Position numbers and translations under genes: made by a program
The notes under the pieces: generated by a model
What the model was told of the DNA's origin: nothing
Seen by the model: the letters and a program-made list of their open reading frames with translations, nothing else
Database searches by the model: none
Shown: one piece after another, positions 48,858-60,303 of the stretch
Layout: each line of letters starts with the position of its first letter
Position numbering within the stretch: position 1 is the stretch's first letter
NCBI RefSeq assembly: GCF_900167555.1
Contig: NZ_FUYF01000004.1
Coordinates: 62,001 to 126,000, forward strand
Reading direction: 5' to 3'
Source of the DNA: Gemmiger formicilis
Lineage (GTDB): Bacteria > Bacillota > Clostridia > Oscillospirales > Ruminococcaceae
Length of the DNA stretch: 64,000 bases

Positions 48858-50459
48858 ATGCTTTTAGTCCGCAACATCCGCCTGCCGCTGACCTGCCCCG
48901 ACCCGGACGCCGAGGCAGCGGCGAAGGCACTGGCCATTCTCCGCGTGCCCGCCCGCCGGGCGGCGCACTGCGGTGTGGCAAAACTCAGCGTGGACGCCAG
49001 GCACGGTACGCCGGTGCTTGTCTACACCATCGCAGTCACACTCAAGGACGAGGGTGAGGAATCGGCATTGGCCGGGGCCTCGCCCTGTGTCTGTTATACA
49101 CAGCCGCCAAAATTCGACTTTACAACGGGGAAAACGCCGCTGACCCATCGCCCGGTGGTCGTCGGTCTTGGCCCGGCGGGCCTGTTTGCGGCGCTGCTGC
49201 TGGCCCGCAGAGGCTACCGCCCGCTGGTGCTCGAGCGCGGCCCCGCGCTGGACGAACGGATTCGGGCCGTCGAGCATTTTGAGAAAACCGGCACACTGGA
49301 CCCCAACGCCAACATTCAGTTTGGCGAGGGCGGCGCGGGCACCTTCTCGGACGGCAAGCTGACGACCCGCGTCGGTGACCCGCTGTGCGCGTTCGTGACC
49401 GGGGCGTTCCTTGACCACGGCGCGCCTGCCGACATTGCGTGGCGGCAGAAGCCCCACGTCGGCACCGACCTGCTGCGCGGCGTCATCCGCAGCATCCGCG
49501 GCGAGATTGAGGCTCTGGGCGGCGAGGTGCGGTTCAACACGGCGCTGACCGGCCTGCACACCCGGAACGGTGCGCTGACCGGCATCGAAACGACGGCGGG
49601 CCCCGTGCCCTGCGAGCAGATGATCTTAGCTGTCGGCCACAGCGCACGGGATACGTTTGCCATGCTGCACGGCCTGGGTCTGCCGCTGGAATGCAAGCCG
49701 TTCTCCGTCGGCTTCCGCGCCGAGCACCTGCAGACCGAGATCGACAAAAGCCTCTACCACGGCGCGGCAGGTCACCCGGCGCTGCCGAAGGGGGAGTACC
49801 AGCTGAGCCAGCACGTCTCCGGCGGGCGGTGCGTTTACACCTTCTGCATGTGCCCGGGCGGCACGGTCTGCGCCGCCGCCAGCGAGGCGGGCGGCGTTGT
49901 CACCAACGGCATGAGCCTGCACGCCCGCGATGGCCGCAACGCCAACGCGGCGGTGGTCGTCAGTGTGGACGGCAGCGACTTCGACAACGACCCGGCGAAG
50001 GCCGTCGCGTTCCAGCGTCGGTTGGAGCAGGCCGCTTACCGCGCAGGCGGCGGGAATTATCTTGCCCCGGCGGAGACCATCGGCAGCTTTCTGGCCGGGC
50101 GCGGTGCGCTCGAGCTGGGGGCAGTGCAGCCGACCTACCCGCGCGGTGTGACGCCCTGCGACCTTGGCAGCCTGCTGCCCGATGATTTGAGCGGTGCCCT
50201 GCGCGAGGGATTGACCGCCTTTGGCCGCAAGCTGGCGGCCTATCGCACCCCCGACGCCGTGCTGACGGGTCTGGAGACCCGCACCAGCAGCCCCGTGCGC
50301 CTGCTGCGCGATAAAGAAGACCTGCAATGCACCGGCCTGGCCGGGCTTTACCCCTGCGGCGAGGGTGCGGGCTACGCGGGCGGCATCATGACCGCCGCCG
50401 TTGATGGTGTGCGCTGCGCCGCCGAGCTGATGAAGAATTGGGGACCGATGGCGGACTGA
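48858..50459 (+). CDS. FAD-dependent oxidoreductase (COG2509-type dehydrogenase)
   Basis: The protein has 533 residues; ATG 48858 follows TAAGGAACC. A ferredoxin-like N-terminal 90 residues (LLVRNIRLPLT, then AKLSVDARHGTPVLVYTI) precedes the Rossmann motif VVVGLGPAGLFAALLLARRG and LVLERGPALDERI. GEGGAGTFSDGKLTTR and the C-terminal PCGEGAGYAGGIMTAAVDG complete the FAD site. This is the group of uncharacterised FAD dehydrogenases common in Firmicutes; the substrate is unknown. Nearly identical 86-bp repeats flank the gene. Confidence 0.9.
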   Translation: MLLVRNIRLPLTCPDPDAEAAAKALAILRVPARRAAHCGVAKLSVDARHGTPVLVYTIAVTLKDEGEESALAGASPCVCYTQPPKFDFTTGKTPLTHRPVVVGLGPAGLFAALLLARRGYRPLVLERGPALDERIRAVEHFEKTGTLDPNANIQFGEGGAGTFSDGKLTTRVGDPLCAFVTGAFLDHGAPADIAWRQKPHVGTDLLRGVIRSIRGEIEALGGEVRFNTALTGLHTRNGALTGIETTAGPVPCEQMILAVGHSARDTFAMLHGLGLPLECKPFSVGFRAEHLQTEIDKSLYHGAAGHPALPKGEYQLSQHVSGGRCVYTFCMCPGGTVCAAASEAGGVVTNGMSLHARDGRNANAAVVVSVDGSDFDNDPAKAVAFQRRLEQAAYRAGGGNYLAPAETIGSFLAGRGALELGAVQPTYPRGVTPCDLGSLLPDDLSGALREGLTAFGRKLAAYRTPDAVLTGLETRTSSPVRLLRDKEDLQCTGLAGLYPCGEGAGYAGGIMTAAVDGVRCAAELMKNWGPMAD

Positions 50460-50466
50460 TGCGTCC

Positions 50467-50552
50467 GCAGGGGCCGGGCATGCCCGGCCCGCAGCCTACA
50501 GGAAACCGCCCTATAACCGGAAAGCCGAGAGCCGGATATGTCCGGCCTCTAC
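50467..50552. repeat. 86-bp REPIN-like paired hairpin, flanking copy 2
   Basis: A direct repeat of 48732-48817, beginning GCAG instead of GTAG. The right hairpin is GAGCCGGATATGTCCGGCCT, closed by CTAC. Confidence 0.75.
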
Positions 50553-50581
50553 AATGCAGTGACAACAGATTGGACAACCAA

Positions 50582-51703
50582 ATGCCTGACAACAAAACTC
50601 CCAAATATCAATACGATCACTACGACTTCGGCGATATGCTGGACAGCGCCGTTGAGGCGGGCAGCAAAATCGGCTCGTCGGTGCTGGGCAGCATTGCAGA
50701 CGCCCTTGCACAGGCGGGCGATGCCATGAGCAGGCCGCAGCCCGACAGCTTCGCCGCATGGAAGCGCCGTCTGGAGCGCAAGTGGAAAAACGGCGGCCAG
50801 TCTGTCGGCGTTGCGCTGACGGCGGTTGGCTGGACCTTTACAGGCTGCTTCGGCATCGCGGCGCTTGTGCTGGGCATCCTGACGGCAGTCGGCGCAGGGC
50901 CGCTGGGGCTTTCCCAACAGGATTTTATAGCCCTGCCGATTTTGACGGCCGTGTTTTCCCCCCCAACGCTCGTCTTCCTCTTTATGGCCATCGTGGGCAT
51001 GAAAAAGCTGACCTATTTCAGCCGCCTGCGCAGGCTGCTGCGCGCCGCCAATGACTGGACCTGCGACCTGCCCGCGCTGGCCCGCAAGGCACAGATCAAG
51101 CAGGAAAAGGCCTATGAAACCGTTGCAAAGGCTGTGGCGAACGGGGATCTTCCCAACGCCGCCATTTCCGACGATTACAGCACGCTTTACCTGGACGATT
51201 CGCTCATGCCGACGGCGGCAAAGCCTGCCGCAGCGCCGCAGGCCGAGCCTGCCGAACCCCTGACCGATGCCGAACAGTTCCGCCGTGAGGGCATGGACTT
51301 TTTGAACTACTTGAAAGTCTGCCGCGGCAAGCTGGGCACCGATGCGGACGAAGAACTTGCCGCAATGCAGAAAACCTGCGCGTCGATCATGGGCTTTGTC
51401 CACAACCACCCGGAGCAGCTGAACCGCGTGCGCCGCTTCCGGGAGTATTACCTGCCAACGACCCGCAAGCTGCTGGACACGGCGCAGGGTCTGGGTGATA
51501 CGGACAGCGCGAACGCGGCGGAGATCCGCCGCGACATCACCGGTATCCTGCACACGCTGAACCAAGCGTATGAAAAGCTGTACGACACCCTTCTGCAGGA
51601 CGTCAGCATGGACGTTTCCACCGAGATCGACACGCTGGAGGCTATGCTGCGGCAGGATGGCCTGACCCACGATTTTGAAGCTGATTTTAACACAAGGAGC
51701 TAA
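50582..51703 (+). CDS. XpaC-like (5-bromo-4-chloroindolyl phosphate hydrolysis) membrane protein
   Basis: The protein has 373 residues from ATG 50582 (weak ribosome site). After an acidic N terminus and a basic stretch (AAWKRRLERKWKNGG), two membrane helices lie at about 75-140 (TGCFGIAALVLGILTAVGAG and a second ending VFLFMAIVGMKKL). The cytoplasmic part contains YETVAKAVANGDLPNAAIS and a C-terminal helical region with RRFREYYLPTTRKLLD, the conserved motif of the XpaC family. XpaC partners often stand beside TelA (tellurite/toxic anion resistance); none is seen here. The function is unknown. Confidence 0.8.
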   Translation: MPDNKTPKYQYDHYDFGDMLDSAVEAGSKIGSSVLGSIADALAQAGDAMSRPQPDSFAAWKRRLERKWKNGGQSVGVALTAVGWTFTGCFGIAALVLGILTAVGAGPLGLSQQDFIALPILTAVFSPPTLVFLFMAIVGMKKLTYFSRLRRLLRAANDWTCDLPALARKAQIKQEKAYETVAKAVANGDLPNAAISDDYSTLYLDDSLMPTAAKPAAAPQAEPAEPLTDAEQFRREGMDFLNYLKVCRGKLGTDADEELAAMQKTCASIMGFVHNHPEQLNRVRRFREYYLPTTRKLLDTAQGLGDTDSANAAEIRRDITGILHTLNQAYEKLYDTLLQDVSMDVSTEIDTLEAMLRQDGLTHDFEADFNTRS

Positions 51704-51708
51704 ACTGT

Positions 51709-53742
51709 ATGAATTACCCTGCGTGGCAACTGAAAAAGGCGGACCCCGCGGCGGAAACCTCGCTGGCCGGGGCCGGGTGCGGCGTACTGCTGCGCCGGGT
51801 GCTGGCCGCCCGCGGCTGCACGGACCCCGCCGCTGCGCAGGCCCTGCTGGGCCAGGGCGAACCGCTGAGCGACCCGTTCCTGCTCACCGATATGGACAAG
51901 GCTGTCGTCCGTATCCAGGAAGCCATCGAAAATGAGGAGCTCATGGTCATCTACGGTGACTATGACGTCGATGGCATCTCGGCCACGGCCATTTTGTACG
52001 AATGTCTCACCAGCCAGGGCGCACACGTCCGCTGCAAGCTGCCTACCCGCGGCTCCGGCTACGGTCTGACACGCGCGGCGCTGGAATCACTGGCGTCCAA
52101 GGGCTTCAAGCTCGTCGTGACGGTAGACAACGGCATTTCCGCCGTCGAGGAGGCCGCCTGCGCAAAGGAGCTGGGCCTTGACCTCATCATCACGGATCAC
52201 CACCTGCCGGGCGACACGCTGCCAGACGCCATCGCCGTTGTCGACCCCAAGCGCCCCGACGACGAAAGCCCGTTCAAGGACCTGTGCGGCGCGGGCGTGG
52301 CGTTCAAACTCTGTGCCGCGCTCGAGGGCTGCGACCCCGCCGAGCTGTTGGAAATGTACGGCGAGCTGGCGGCGCTGGGTACGGTGGCCGATGTCATGCC
52401 GCTGGTGGGGGAGAACCGCACGATTGTCCGCGAGGGTCTGTCCCTTTTGCAGGACACGATGCGCCCCGGCCTGCACGCGCTTTTGGAGAGCGCCGGCTGC
52501 GGCGGCAAGCCCGTCACGGCGGACACGGTCAGCTACAGTTTGGCCCCGCGCCTGAACGCTGCGGGCCGCATGGACAACGCCGCGGTAGCGCTCAAGCTGC
52601 TGCTCTGCGGCGACGAGGATCAGGCCACCGGCATAGCTGAACGCCTGGCCGAGATCAACACCGAGCGCCAGCAGACCGAACAGCAGGTCTTTGCCGCTGC
52701 TTTGCAGGCGTTGGAGGCAGACCCCGCCCGCACCCGGGACCGCGTGCTCGTCGTCAGCGGCGAGGATTGGCACCCCGGCGTCATCGGCATCGTGGCGGCG
52801 CGGCTCATGGAGCGGTTCAGCCGCCCGGTCATCGTCATCTCGATGCACGAGGGCGAGGGCCGCGGCAGCGGGCGCGCACCGGACCCGTTCGATCTGCACA
52901 GTGCGCTCGCCGACTGCGCACAATATCTGACGCGGTTCGGCGGCCACGCCGCCGCGGCGGGCGTTGAGATAGAGGAAGAAAATCTTGCCGCGTTCCGGCA
53001 GACCATCAATGCCTGGGCCGCGGCCCACGCCGCCCCGCCCGAGGCCGTCAGCCTGCGGCTGGACGCCGCCGCCACGCTGGGTGAGCTGAATCTGGAAAAC
53101 GTCGGCGAGCTGGCCCGGCTGGCACCCTTTGGCCGCGAGAACCCCACGCCCGTGCTGCTGGTGCAGCATGCCTTTGTGGACGGCATCTGGCCGATGGGCG
53201 CGGAGGGTCGCCACACCCGCATCCGGCTGCGGCAGGGCAGCGACACGCTGTTTGCGTCGAGCTTCGGCATTGCGCCGCAGGCGTTTGCCTATCCCGTCGG
53301 CAGTGAGGTGGAGGCCGCGCTCGAGGTCTCGATCTTCAACGGGCGCAGCGGGCCGATGGTGTCCGCGCACCTCAAGGCTATCCGCCCTGCGGAGCTGGGC
53401 AATACTCCCAGTGAACAGGCCGCGTGGTTTGAGGCGTTCCGCACCGGCGGCAGCCTCGACGCGGCCCGCGCCGCCGCGCTGCTGCCGGCCCGCGCTGACA
53501 CGGTATCACTCTACCGGCGTATCCGCGGCGGGCATGTGGCCGCGGCGGATCTGCAGCCGGTTTTTGCGGCGGAGGGGCCGCAGAACACCGGCAAGACGCT
53601 GGCAAGCCTGACGGCGCTGCAGGAGCTTGGCCTGATTGAGGAGCAGGAGGGCCGCTGGCTGCCCGTGCCCGTGACGGCTAAGCAGGACCTGGCCAGTGCG
53701 CCGGTGCTGCAAAAGCTGGCGGAGCTGGCAAAACAGGCATGA
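51709..53742 (+). CDS. recJ: Single-stranded-DNA-specific exonuclease RecJ
   Basis: The protein has 677 residues; ATG 51709 follows AAGGAGCTAAACTGT. DHH-family metal motifs are intact: YGDYDVDGISATA (residues 82-94), VTVDNGIS, ITDHHLPGD and VVDPKRPDDESPF. The DHHA1 part has GRGSGRAPDPFDLHSAL and FGGHAAAAG. It degrades single-stranded DNA 5' to 3' in recombination and repair. It is longer than the E. coli enzyme and shorter than the Bacillus form. It lies just upstream of rel, as in many Firmicutes. Confidence 0.96.
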   Translation: MNYPAWQLKKADPAAETSLAGAGCGVLLRRVLAARGCTDPAAAQALLGQGEPLSDPFLLTDMDKAVVRIQEAIENEELMVIYGDYDVDGISATAILYECLTSQGAHVRCKLPTRGSGYGLTRAALESLASKGFKLVVTVDNGISAVEEAACAKELGLDLIITDHHLPGDTLPDAIAVVDPKRPDDESPFKDLCGAGVAFKLCAALEGCDPAELLEMYGELAALGTVADVMPLVGENRTIVREGLSLLQDTMRPGLHALLESAGCGGKPVTADTVSYSLAPRLNAAGRMDNAAVALKLLLCGDEDQATGIAERLAEINTERQQTEQQVFAAALQALEADPARTRDRVLVVSGEDWHPGVIGIVAARLMERFSRPVIVISMHEGEGRGSGRAPDPFDLHSALADCAQYLTRFGGHAAAAGVEIEEENLAAFRQTINAWAAAHAAPPEAVSLRLDAAATLGELNLENVGELARLAPFGRENPTPVLLVQHAFVDGIWPMGAEGRHTRIRLRQGSDTLFASSFGIAPQAFAYPVGSEVEAALEVSIFNGRSGPMVSAHLKAIRPAELGNTPSEQAAWFEAFRTGGSLDAARAAALLPARADTVSLYRRIRGGHVAAADLQPVFAAEGPQNTGKTLASLTALQELGLIEEQEGRWLPVPVTAKQDLASAPVLQKLAELAKQA

Positions 53743-53808
53743 GCGCCCTACAGAATGCCCGAAAAAGCGCTGTGCAAGACAGATAGAAAACGGAGAGGGG
53801 AACGGACT

Positions 53809-55989
<2,181 letters not shown>

Positions 55990-55995
55990 GCGCTC

Positions 55996-56050
55996 TTGGC
56001 CCCCTCTGTGAGGGGCTCCCGCCGCAGCGGGTGGGGGGGAGGGAGGCAAG
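55996..56050. repeat. GC-rich hairpin repeat, copy d (partial)
   Basis: GGCCCCCTCTGTGAGGGGCT and CCCGCCGCAGCGGGTGGGG match copies b and c. The far arm is missing. Confidence 0.45.
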
Positions 56051-56056
56051 GGCACC

Positions 56057-56134
56057 GTAGGGGCGGATTCCATATCCGCCCGCAGACCTTGCCGCAGCCG
56101 CACACGGCCACGGGCGAGCAATGCTCACCCCTAC
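56057..56134. repeat. 78-bp REPIN-like paired hairpin
   Basis: GTAG with GGGCGGAT-TCCAT-ATCCGCCC at the left, and GGGCGAGCAATGCTC closed by ACCCCTAC at the right. It lies between rel and dtd next to a hairpin repeat of another family. Confidence 0.6.
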
Positions 56135-56175
56135 CCCCTCGTTTTGCAGGAATATACAAATAAGGAGATTTTCCT

Positions 56176-56631
56176 ATGCGAGCAGTCATCCAGCGCGTCA
56201 CCCGCGCAAGCGTTACCGTCAACGGGGGCGAGCCCCGGGCCATCGGGCCTGGCCTTGTCATCCTGCTGGGCGTGCGCGATACCGACGACAGCGCCATTGT
56301 GCCCAAGCTGGCCGAAAAATGCGCCCACCTGCGCATTTTTGAGGACGAGGACGGCAAGCTGAACCGCAGCGCCGTCGAGTTGGGCTATTCGGCACTCGTC
56401 GTCTCCAACTTCACGCTCTACGGTGATACGTCCAGGGGCAAACGCCCGAGCTTCATCCATGCCGCCAGGGGCGAGCTGGCCGTGCCGTGCTATGAAAAAT
56501 TCCTCGAGGAGATGAGCCATCAGGGCCTTAAAGACCTGCAGCACGGGGAGTTCGGCGCGGACATGAAGATCGACCTTGTAAACGACGGCCCCGTCACCAT
56601 CGTCATCGACACCGACGAGTGGAAAAAGTAA
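56176..56631 (+). CDS. dtd: D-aminoacyl-tRNA deacylase
   Basis: The protein has 151 residues; ATG 56176 follows TAAGGAGATTTTCCT. It opens MRAVIQRVTRASVTVNG and has the two family motifs SNFTLYGDTSRGKRPSF (-SQFTLYGD- box, Ser/Thr variants) and NDGPVTIVIDT (Gly-x-Pro region, GPVT). It removes D-amino acids wrongly attached to tRNA. It stands next to rel as in many Firmicutes. Confidence 0.95.
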   Translation: MRAVIQRVTRASVTVNGGEPRAIGPGLVILLGVRDTDDSAIVPKLAEKCAHLRIFEDEDGKLNRSAVELGYSALVVSNFTLYGDTSRGKRPSFIHAARGELAVPCYEKFLEEMSHQGLKDLQHGEFGADMKIDLVNDGPVTIVIDTDEWKK

Positions 56632-56653
56632 GCATAATTTAAGGGAGGACGCA

Positions 56654-57259
56654 ATGAACATCCAGCATATCCACGGCGTTCCGCCGCTGTACACGAATAC
56701 CTTTTTAATTATCACCAACGCGAAGCACGGCGTCCTGATCGATGCCGCCGCCGAGCCGGGCGTCTATCTGAAGGCGCTCGACGAGGCCGGCGCGCCGCTG
56801 ACGCACATCCTGCTGACCCACGGCCACTATGACCATGTCGGCGCAGTGGCCGCGCTGAAAAAGGCGACGGGCTGCAAGGTCTATATGGACCCGGTTGACG
56901 CGCAGGGCAGCCAGCTGCTGCCGCTGACGCCCGACGTCCTCACCGACAACTGGCCCGCGAACGACGAGCTTACCATCGATGAGCTGACGTTTACAATCTA
57001 TCACACGCCCGGCCACACCGGGGGCGGCGTCTGCCTGTCCTGCTACGGGCTGCTGTTCAGCGGTGACACGCTGTTTGCAGGCTCCTGCGGGCGGACGGAT
57101 TTCCCCGGCGGCAGCATGCAGGAGATGGCAAAAAGCCTGTCCCTGCTGGCAGAGCTGCCGCTGCCGGATGCAACAAAAGTCCTGCCCGGACATGAGGGCT
57201 TTTCCACCCTCGGGCAGGAGCGCAGCACCAATCCTTACATGAATGGGGCATGGTACTAA
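56654..57259 (+). CDS. Metallo-beta-lactamase fold hydrolase (glyoxalase II-like)
   Basis: The protein has 201 residues; ATG 56654 follows AAGGGAGGACGCA. It has the metal motif LLTHGHYDHVGA (HxHxDH), HTPGHTGGGVCL and LFSGDTLFAGSCGRTDFP (Asp ligand), and LPGHEGFSTLG near the end. The family contains hydroxyacylglutathione hydrolase-like thioesterases. Its stop overlaps the hemZ start (TAATG), so the two are co-translated. Confidence 0.9.
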   Translation: MNIQHIHGVPPLYTNTFLIITNAKHGVLIDAAAEPGVYLKALDEAGAPLTHILLTHGHYDHVGAVAALKKATGCKVYMDPVDAQGSQLLPLTPDVLTDNWPANDELTIDELTFTIYHTPGHTGGGVCLSCYGLLFSGDTLFAGSCGRTDFPGGSMQEMAKSLSLLAELPLPDATKVLPGHEGFSTLGQERSTNPYMNGAWY

Positions 57260-58719
57260 TGCAGATCATTTTACGCGGCCCCGCAGCGGGCTATGAGGCC
57301 GAACACACCGCACGGCTGTTTTTCCCCGACGCAGAGAAGGCGGAAAATCTGCCGCAGGACAGTGATTTTGTGCTGGCACAGAGCCATCTCTGCACCGACA
57401 CGATCCTGCTGCGCCTGCACGGCAGGCTATACTGGAAGATCGCCCTGCGCCCGCAGGGCGCAGACCCCGAGTACACGCTCTGCAGCCTTTTGTACACGCT
57501 GCTGGGGGAGGTCACCGGCAGCACGCCGCCCTGGGGCATGATGACCGGCGTGCGCCCGGTGCGCATCATTCACGACATGCGCGCAAGCGGTGCCACGGAG
57601 GATGAGATCCGCGCACGGTTCCTTGACCACTTTGCCTGCACACCGGAGAAATTCGCGCTGGCCCTCGGCATTGCCGACCTGCAGAAGCCGGTGCTGGACG
57701 CCGCTGACCCGATGGATTGCAGCGTCTACGCGGGCATCCCGTTCTGCCCGACGCGGTGCAGCTATTGCAGCTTTGTCTCCCGCACGGTGGGGGACAAGGC
57801 GACCCGCGCCCTCGTCCAGCCCTATGTGGACAAGCTCTGCGCGGAGCTGACCGCTATCCGCGAGACCGCGGACCGCTGCGGGCTGCATATCCGCACGTTC
57901 TACATCGGCGGCGGTACGCCGACGAGTTTGTCTGCCGCGCAGCTCGAGCAGCTTATGTCCCACATTGCCAAAACGTTTGATTTAGCGAAGCTGGACGAGT
58001 ACACCGTCGAGGCGGGCCGCCCCGACTGCACCGACGCCGAGAAGCTGCGAATCATAAAAAAATACGGTGCTACACGCATTTCTATCAATCCGCAGACCTT
58101 TTCTGATCAGGTGCTGCAGAACATCGGGCGCCGCCACACCGCGCAGGACATCATTGACTGCTTTGCGGCGGCCCGCGCGGCAGGGCACAAAAACATCAAC
58201 ATGGATCTGATCGCGGGTCTGCCGGGGGATACCGTCGAGGGCTTTGAGGCCAGCCTGCGTCAGGCCATTGCGCTGGACCCCGAAAACATCACGGTCCACA
58301 CGCTGACCCTCAAGCGCGCGTCCAACATCGTCGTGGAGCACCGCGCCGCCGACTACGCCGATGTGGCCGCCATGCTCGGCAAATGCAGCCTGCTGGCCGA
58401 CGCCGGTTACCGTCCGTACTATATGTACCGCCAGAAGGGCACGCTGCAAAATCTGGAAAACATCGGCTGGGCCAAGCCCGGTTTCGAGTGCCTCTACAAT
58501 ATTTATATAATGGAGGAGGTCCACACGATTCTGTCCGCCGGTGCGGGCGGCTCCACCAAGCTCGTCATTCCGGGGCAGCGCCGCGGCAAGATCGAGCGTA
58601 TCTTCAACTTCAAGTATCCGACAGAATACATTGACCGCTTTGCGGAACTGCTGGACCGCAAAAAGGCCGTGGAGGATTTCTATGCACGTTACACATCGCA
58701 AACGCTTTGTCAGTCGTGA
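57259..58719 (+). CDS. hemZ: Coproporphyrinogen III oxidase-like radical SAM protein HemZ
   Basis: The protein has 486 residues from ATG 57259, which overlaps the stop of the upstream hydrolase. The N-terminal 150 residues are the HemZ-specific extension (WGMMTGVRPVRIIHDM). The radical SAM cluster is YAGIPFCPTRCSYCSF (Cx3CxxC), followed by YIGGGTPTSL, ATRISINPQTF and NMDLIAGLPGDT. It is oxygen-independent, related to HemN. Some HemZ/HemW-like proteins are heme chaperones, so the reaction is not certain. The 3' end overlaps the kinase gene by 38 bases. Confidence 0.92.
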   Translation: MQIILRGPAAGYEAEHTARLFFPDAEKAENLPQDSDFVLAQSHLCTDTILLRLHGRLYWKIALRPQGADPEYTLCSLLYTLLGEVTGSTPPWGMMTGVRPVRIIHDMRASGATEDEIRARFLDHFACTPEKFALALGIADLQKPVLDAADPMDCSVYAGIPFCPTRCSYCSFVSRTVGDKATRALVQPYVDKLCAELTAIRETADRCGLHIRTFYIGGGTPTSLSAAQLEQLMSHIAKTFDLAKLDEYTVEAGRPDCTDAEKLRIIKKYGATRISINPQTFSDQVLQNIGRRHTAQDIIDCFAAARAAGHKNINMDLIAGLPGDTVEGFEASLRQAIALDPENITVHTLTLKRASNIVVEHRAADYADVAAMLGKCSLLADAGYRPYYMYRQKGTLQNLENIGWAKPGFECLYNIYIMEEVHTILSAGAGGSTKLVIPGQRRGKIERIFNFKYPTEYIDRFAELLDRKKAVEDFYARYTSQTLCQS

Positions 58720-59608
58720 CCTCGTCGCGCTGGCGGCCCGCCGCCCGCAGGAGCTGGCCGCTCTGAGCGAGGCCCACTACCATGACCAGATCGAGAGCAT
58801 CGCGGACGAGGTGCTGGCCGCGGGGCAGCGCATTGTCATGCTGACCGGTCCGTCCGCCGCGGGCAAGACGACGTCCGCGCACAAGATCGCTGACGCTATC
58901 GCCGCCCGCGGGCACCGCAGCCAGGTCATCAGCCTTGACGATTTCTACATCGGGGAAGGGAAATACCCCAAGCACCCGGATGGCAGCGACGACTACGAGA
59001 GCCTGGAGGCGCTTGACCTTGAAAGACTGCACGCCTGCCTGAAGGAACTGTACAAAACGGGCGTTTGCGACGCACCTGTGTTTGATTTCACGATTCAGCG
59101 GCCCAGCGGCACCCAGCGCATCGACGCGCGGGACGGCGTGGTCATCATCGAGGGACTGCACGCACTGAACCCCGCCCTGACCGAGGAGCTGCCCGAAGAT
59201 GCAGCACTCTGCCTGTACGCGGGTCTGCGGGAGGAATACGCCGACAGCCGCGACGCGCGCTGCCTGGCCACGCGGGACATCCGCCTGGCACGCCGTCTGG
59301 TGCGGGACTGCCTGTTCCGCGGCCACGGCGCAGCGTTTACGCTGGGGCTGTGGGGCCATGTCTGCGCGGGCGAGGACCGCTATATCAAGCCCTACAAGCC
59401 CCGCGCCAATCTCCTGCTGGACACGACCCATACCTACGAAGTCTGCCTGTGGCGTACCGTGCTGGACGCCATGCCGGCAGACCCGGCGCTGACCGCCACC
59501 CAGGCGCGCCAATTGGCCGCCCTGCGGGAAAAATTTGCGGCGTTCCCGGCGCTTGGCACCGAACTGGTGCCCCAAAACAGCATGCTGCGGGAGTTTATCG
59601 GCAAATAA
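58682..59608 (+). CDS. Uridine kinase-like nucleoside kinase
   Basis: The protein has 308 residues. The start is ATG 58682, 6 bases after GGAGG; the ribosome site lies inside hemZ. It has Walker A MLTGPSAAGKTTSAHKIADA, then VISLDDFYIGEGKYP (substrate loop), DAPVFDFTIQRPSG and VVIIEGLHALNP, which are the P-loop uridine kinase/PRK fold motifs. It represents the kinase half of longer Clostridia nucleoside kinases and lacks their N-terminal TGS/tRNA-synthetase-like part. The substrate is not known. Confidence 0.88.
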   Translation: MHVTHRKRFVSRDLVALAARRPQELAALSEAHYHDQIESIADEVLAAGQRIVMLTGPSAAGKTTSAHKIADAIAARGHRSQVISLDDFYIGEGKYPKHPDGSDDYESLEALDLERLHACLKELYKTGVCDAPVFDFTIQRPSGTQRIDARDGVVIIEGLHALNPALTEELPEDAALCLYAGLREEYADSRDARCLATRDIRLARRLVRDCLFRGHGAAFTLGLWGHVCAGEDRYIKPYKPRANLLLDTTHTYEVCLWRTVLDAMPADPALTATQARQLAALREKFAAFPALGTELVPQNSMLREFIGK

Positions 59609-59643
59609 TCCTGCACAATTCACGGAAAATATACATTTGCGCG

Positions 59644-59672
59644 TTGCAAACCGCACCGCAATGGGCTATAAT
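59644..59672 (+). promoter_or_regulatory. Promoter of the zinc-ribbon protein gene at 59731
   Basis: TTGCAA, 17 bases and TATAAT, ending 58 bases before the start codon. Confidence 0.8.
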
Positions 59673-59730
59673 AGACCTAAATCGCACGGCAGAACTGCCG
59701 CGACAGGGCTAAAGAAAGAGGTGCTTAACT

Positions 59731-60195
59731 ATGTTTGAACTGGATATTGAGATGCTGAAGGAGCAGGGTCTGCAGTTGGTGGATTCCGCCAAAAAGACCG
59801 CACAGGATCTGGCAGATAAGGGCAAGAACAAGCTGGATCTTCTGAACCAGCAGGCGCGCCTGTCCAAGGCGCAGCGTCAGCTCGGCGCATTGGTCTACAG
59901 CCTGCACAAGGCCGGTGAGGAGAACCCCGCCCTGGTCGAGAAGTATATCGACGCCGTGGCTGAGGTCGAGAAGGCCATTGAGGAGATCAAGGCCAACATG
60001 ACCGACGACGAGCGCGCCGAGGTCGAGGCCCAGGAGGACGCCGAGAACACCGAGCCCGAGGCAGCCCCCGCCGAGGACGAGGAAATCGAGGAAGAACCCA
60101 TCCAGCTGCGCGGCGAGACCAAGACCTGCCCCGTCTGCAAGGCCGAGGTCGACGGCGACGCCCTGTTCTGCAACCACTGTGGTGCTCAGCTGTAA
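59731..60195 (+). CDS. Coiled-coil zinc-ribbon protein of unknown function
   Basis: The protein has 154 residues. Residues 5-90 are strongly helical and charged (IEMLKEQGLQLVDSAKKTAQ, KLDLLNQQARLSKAQRQLG), like a coiled coil. Residues 90-125 are a very acidic linker (Glu/Ala/Pro). The C-terminal 25 residues are a zinc ribbon, CPVCKAEVDGDALFCNHCG. There is no membrane segment. It has its own good promoter, so it is likely well expressed; its role is unknown. Confidence 0.8.
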   Translation: MFELDIEMLKEQGLQLVDSAKKTAQDLADKGKNKLDLLNQQARLSKAQRQLGALVYSLHKAGEENPALVEKYIDAVAEVEKAIEEIKANMTDDERAEVEAQEDAENTEPEAAPAEDEEIEEEPIQLRGETKTCPVCKAEVDGDALFCNHCGAQL

Positions 60196-60239
60196 AATAC
60201 GGCAGAACGAAACTTTTGCAGGAGAAACGCTGCCAACAC

Positions 60240-60267
60240 TTGACAAATCCTGCGATATGTGTAAAAT
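60240..60267 (+). promoter_or_regulatory. Promoter of mazG
   Basis: TTGACA, 16 bases and TAAAAT with TGTG just upstream, 36 bases before the mazG start. Confidence 0.75.
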
Positions 60268-60303
60268 GAAGCGTATTGCATTTCTGCCCAAGCGGAGAGG
60301 TCT

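Noticed and set aside
40196-50581. Possible CRISPR array from repeated palindromes
   Set aside because: The repeats are scattered one by one over kilobases, have variable stems, and no regular spacers or cas genes are seen.
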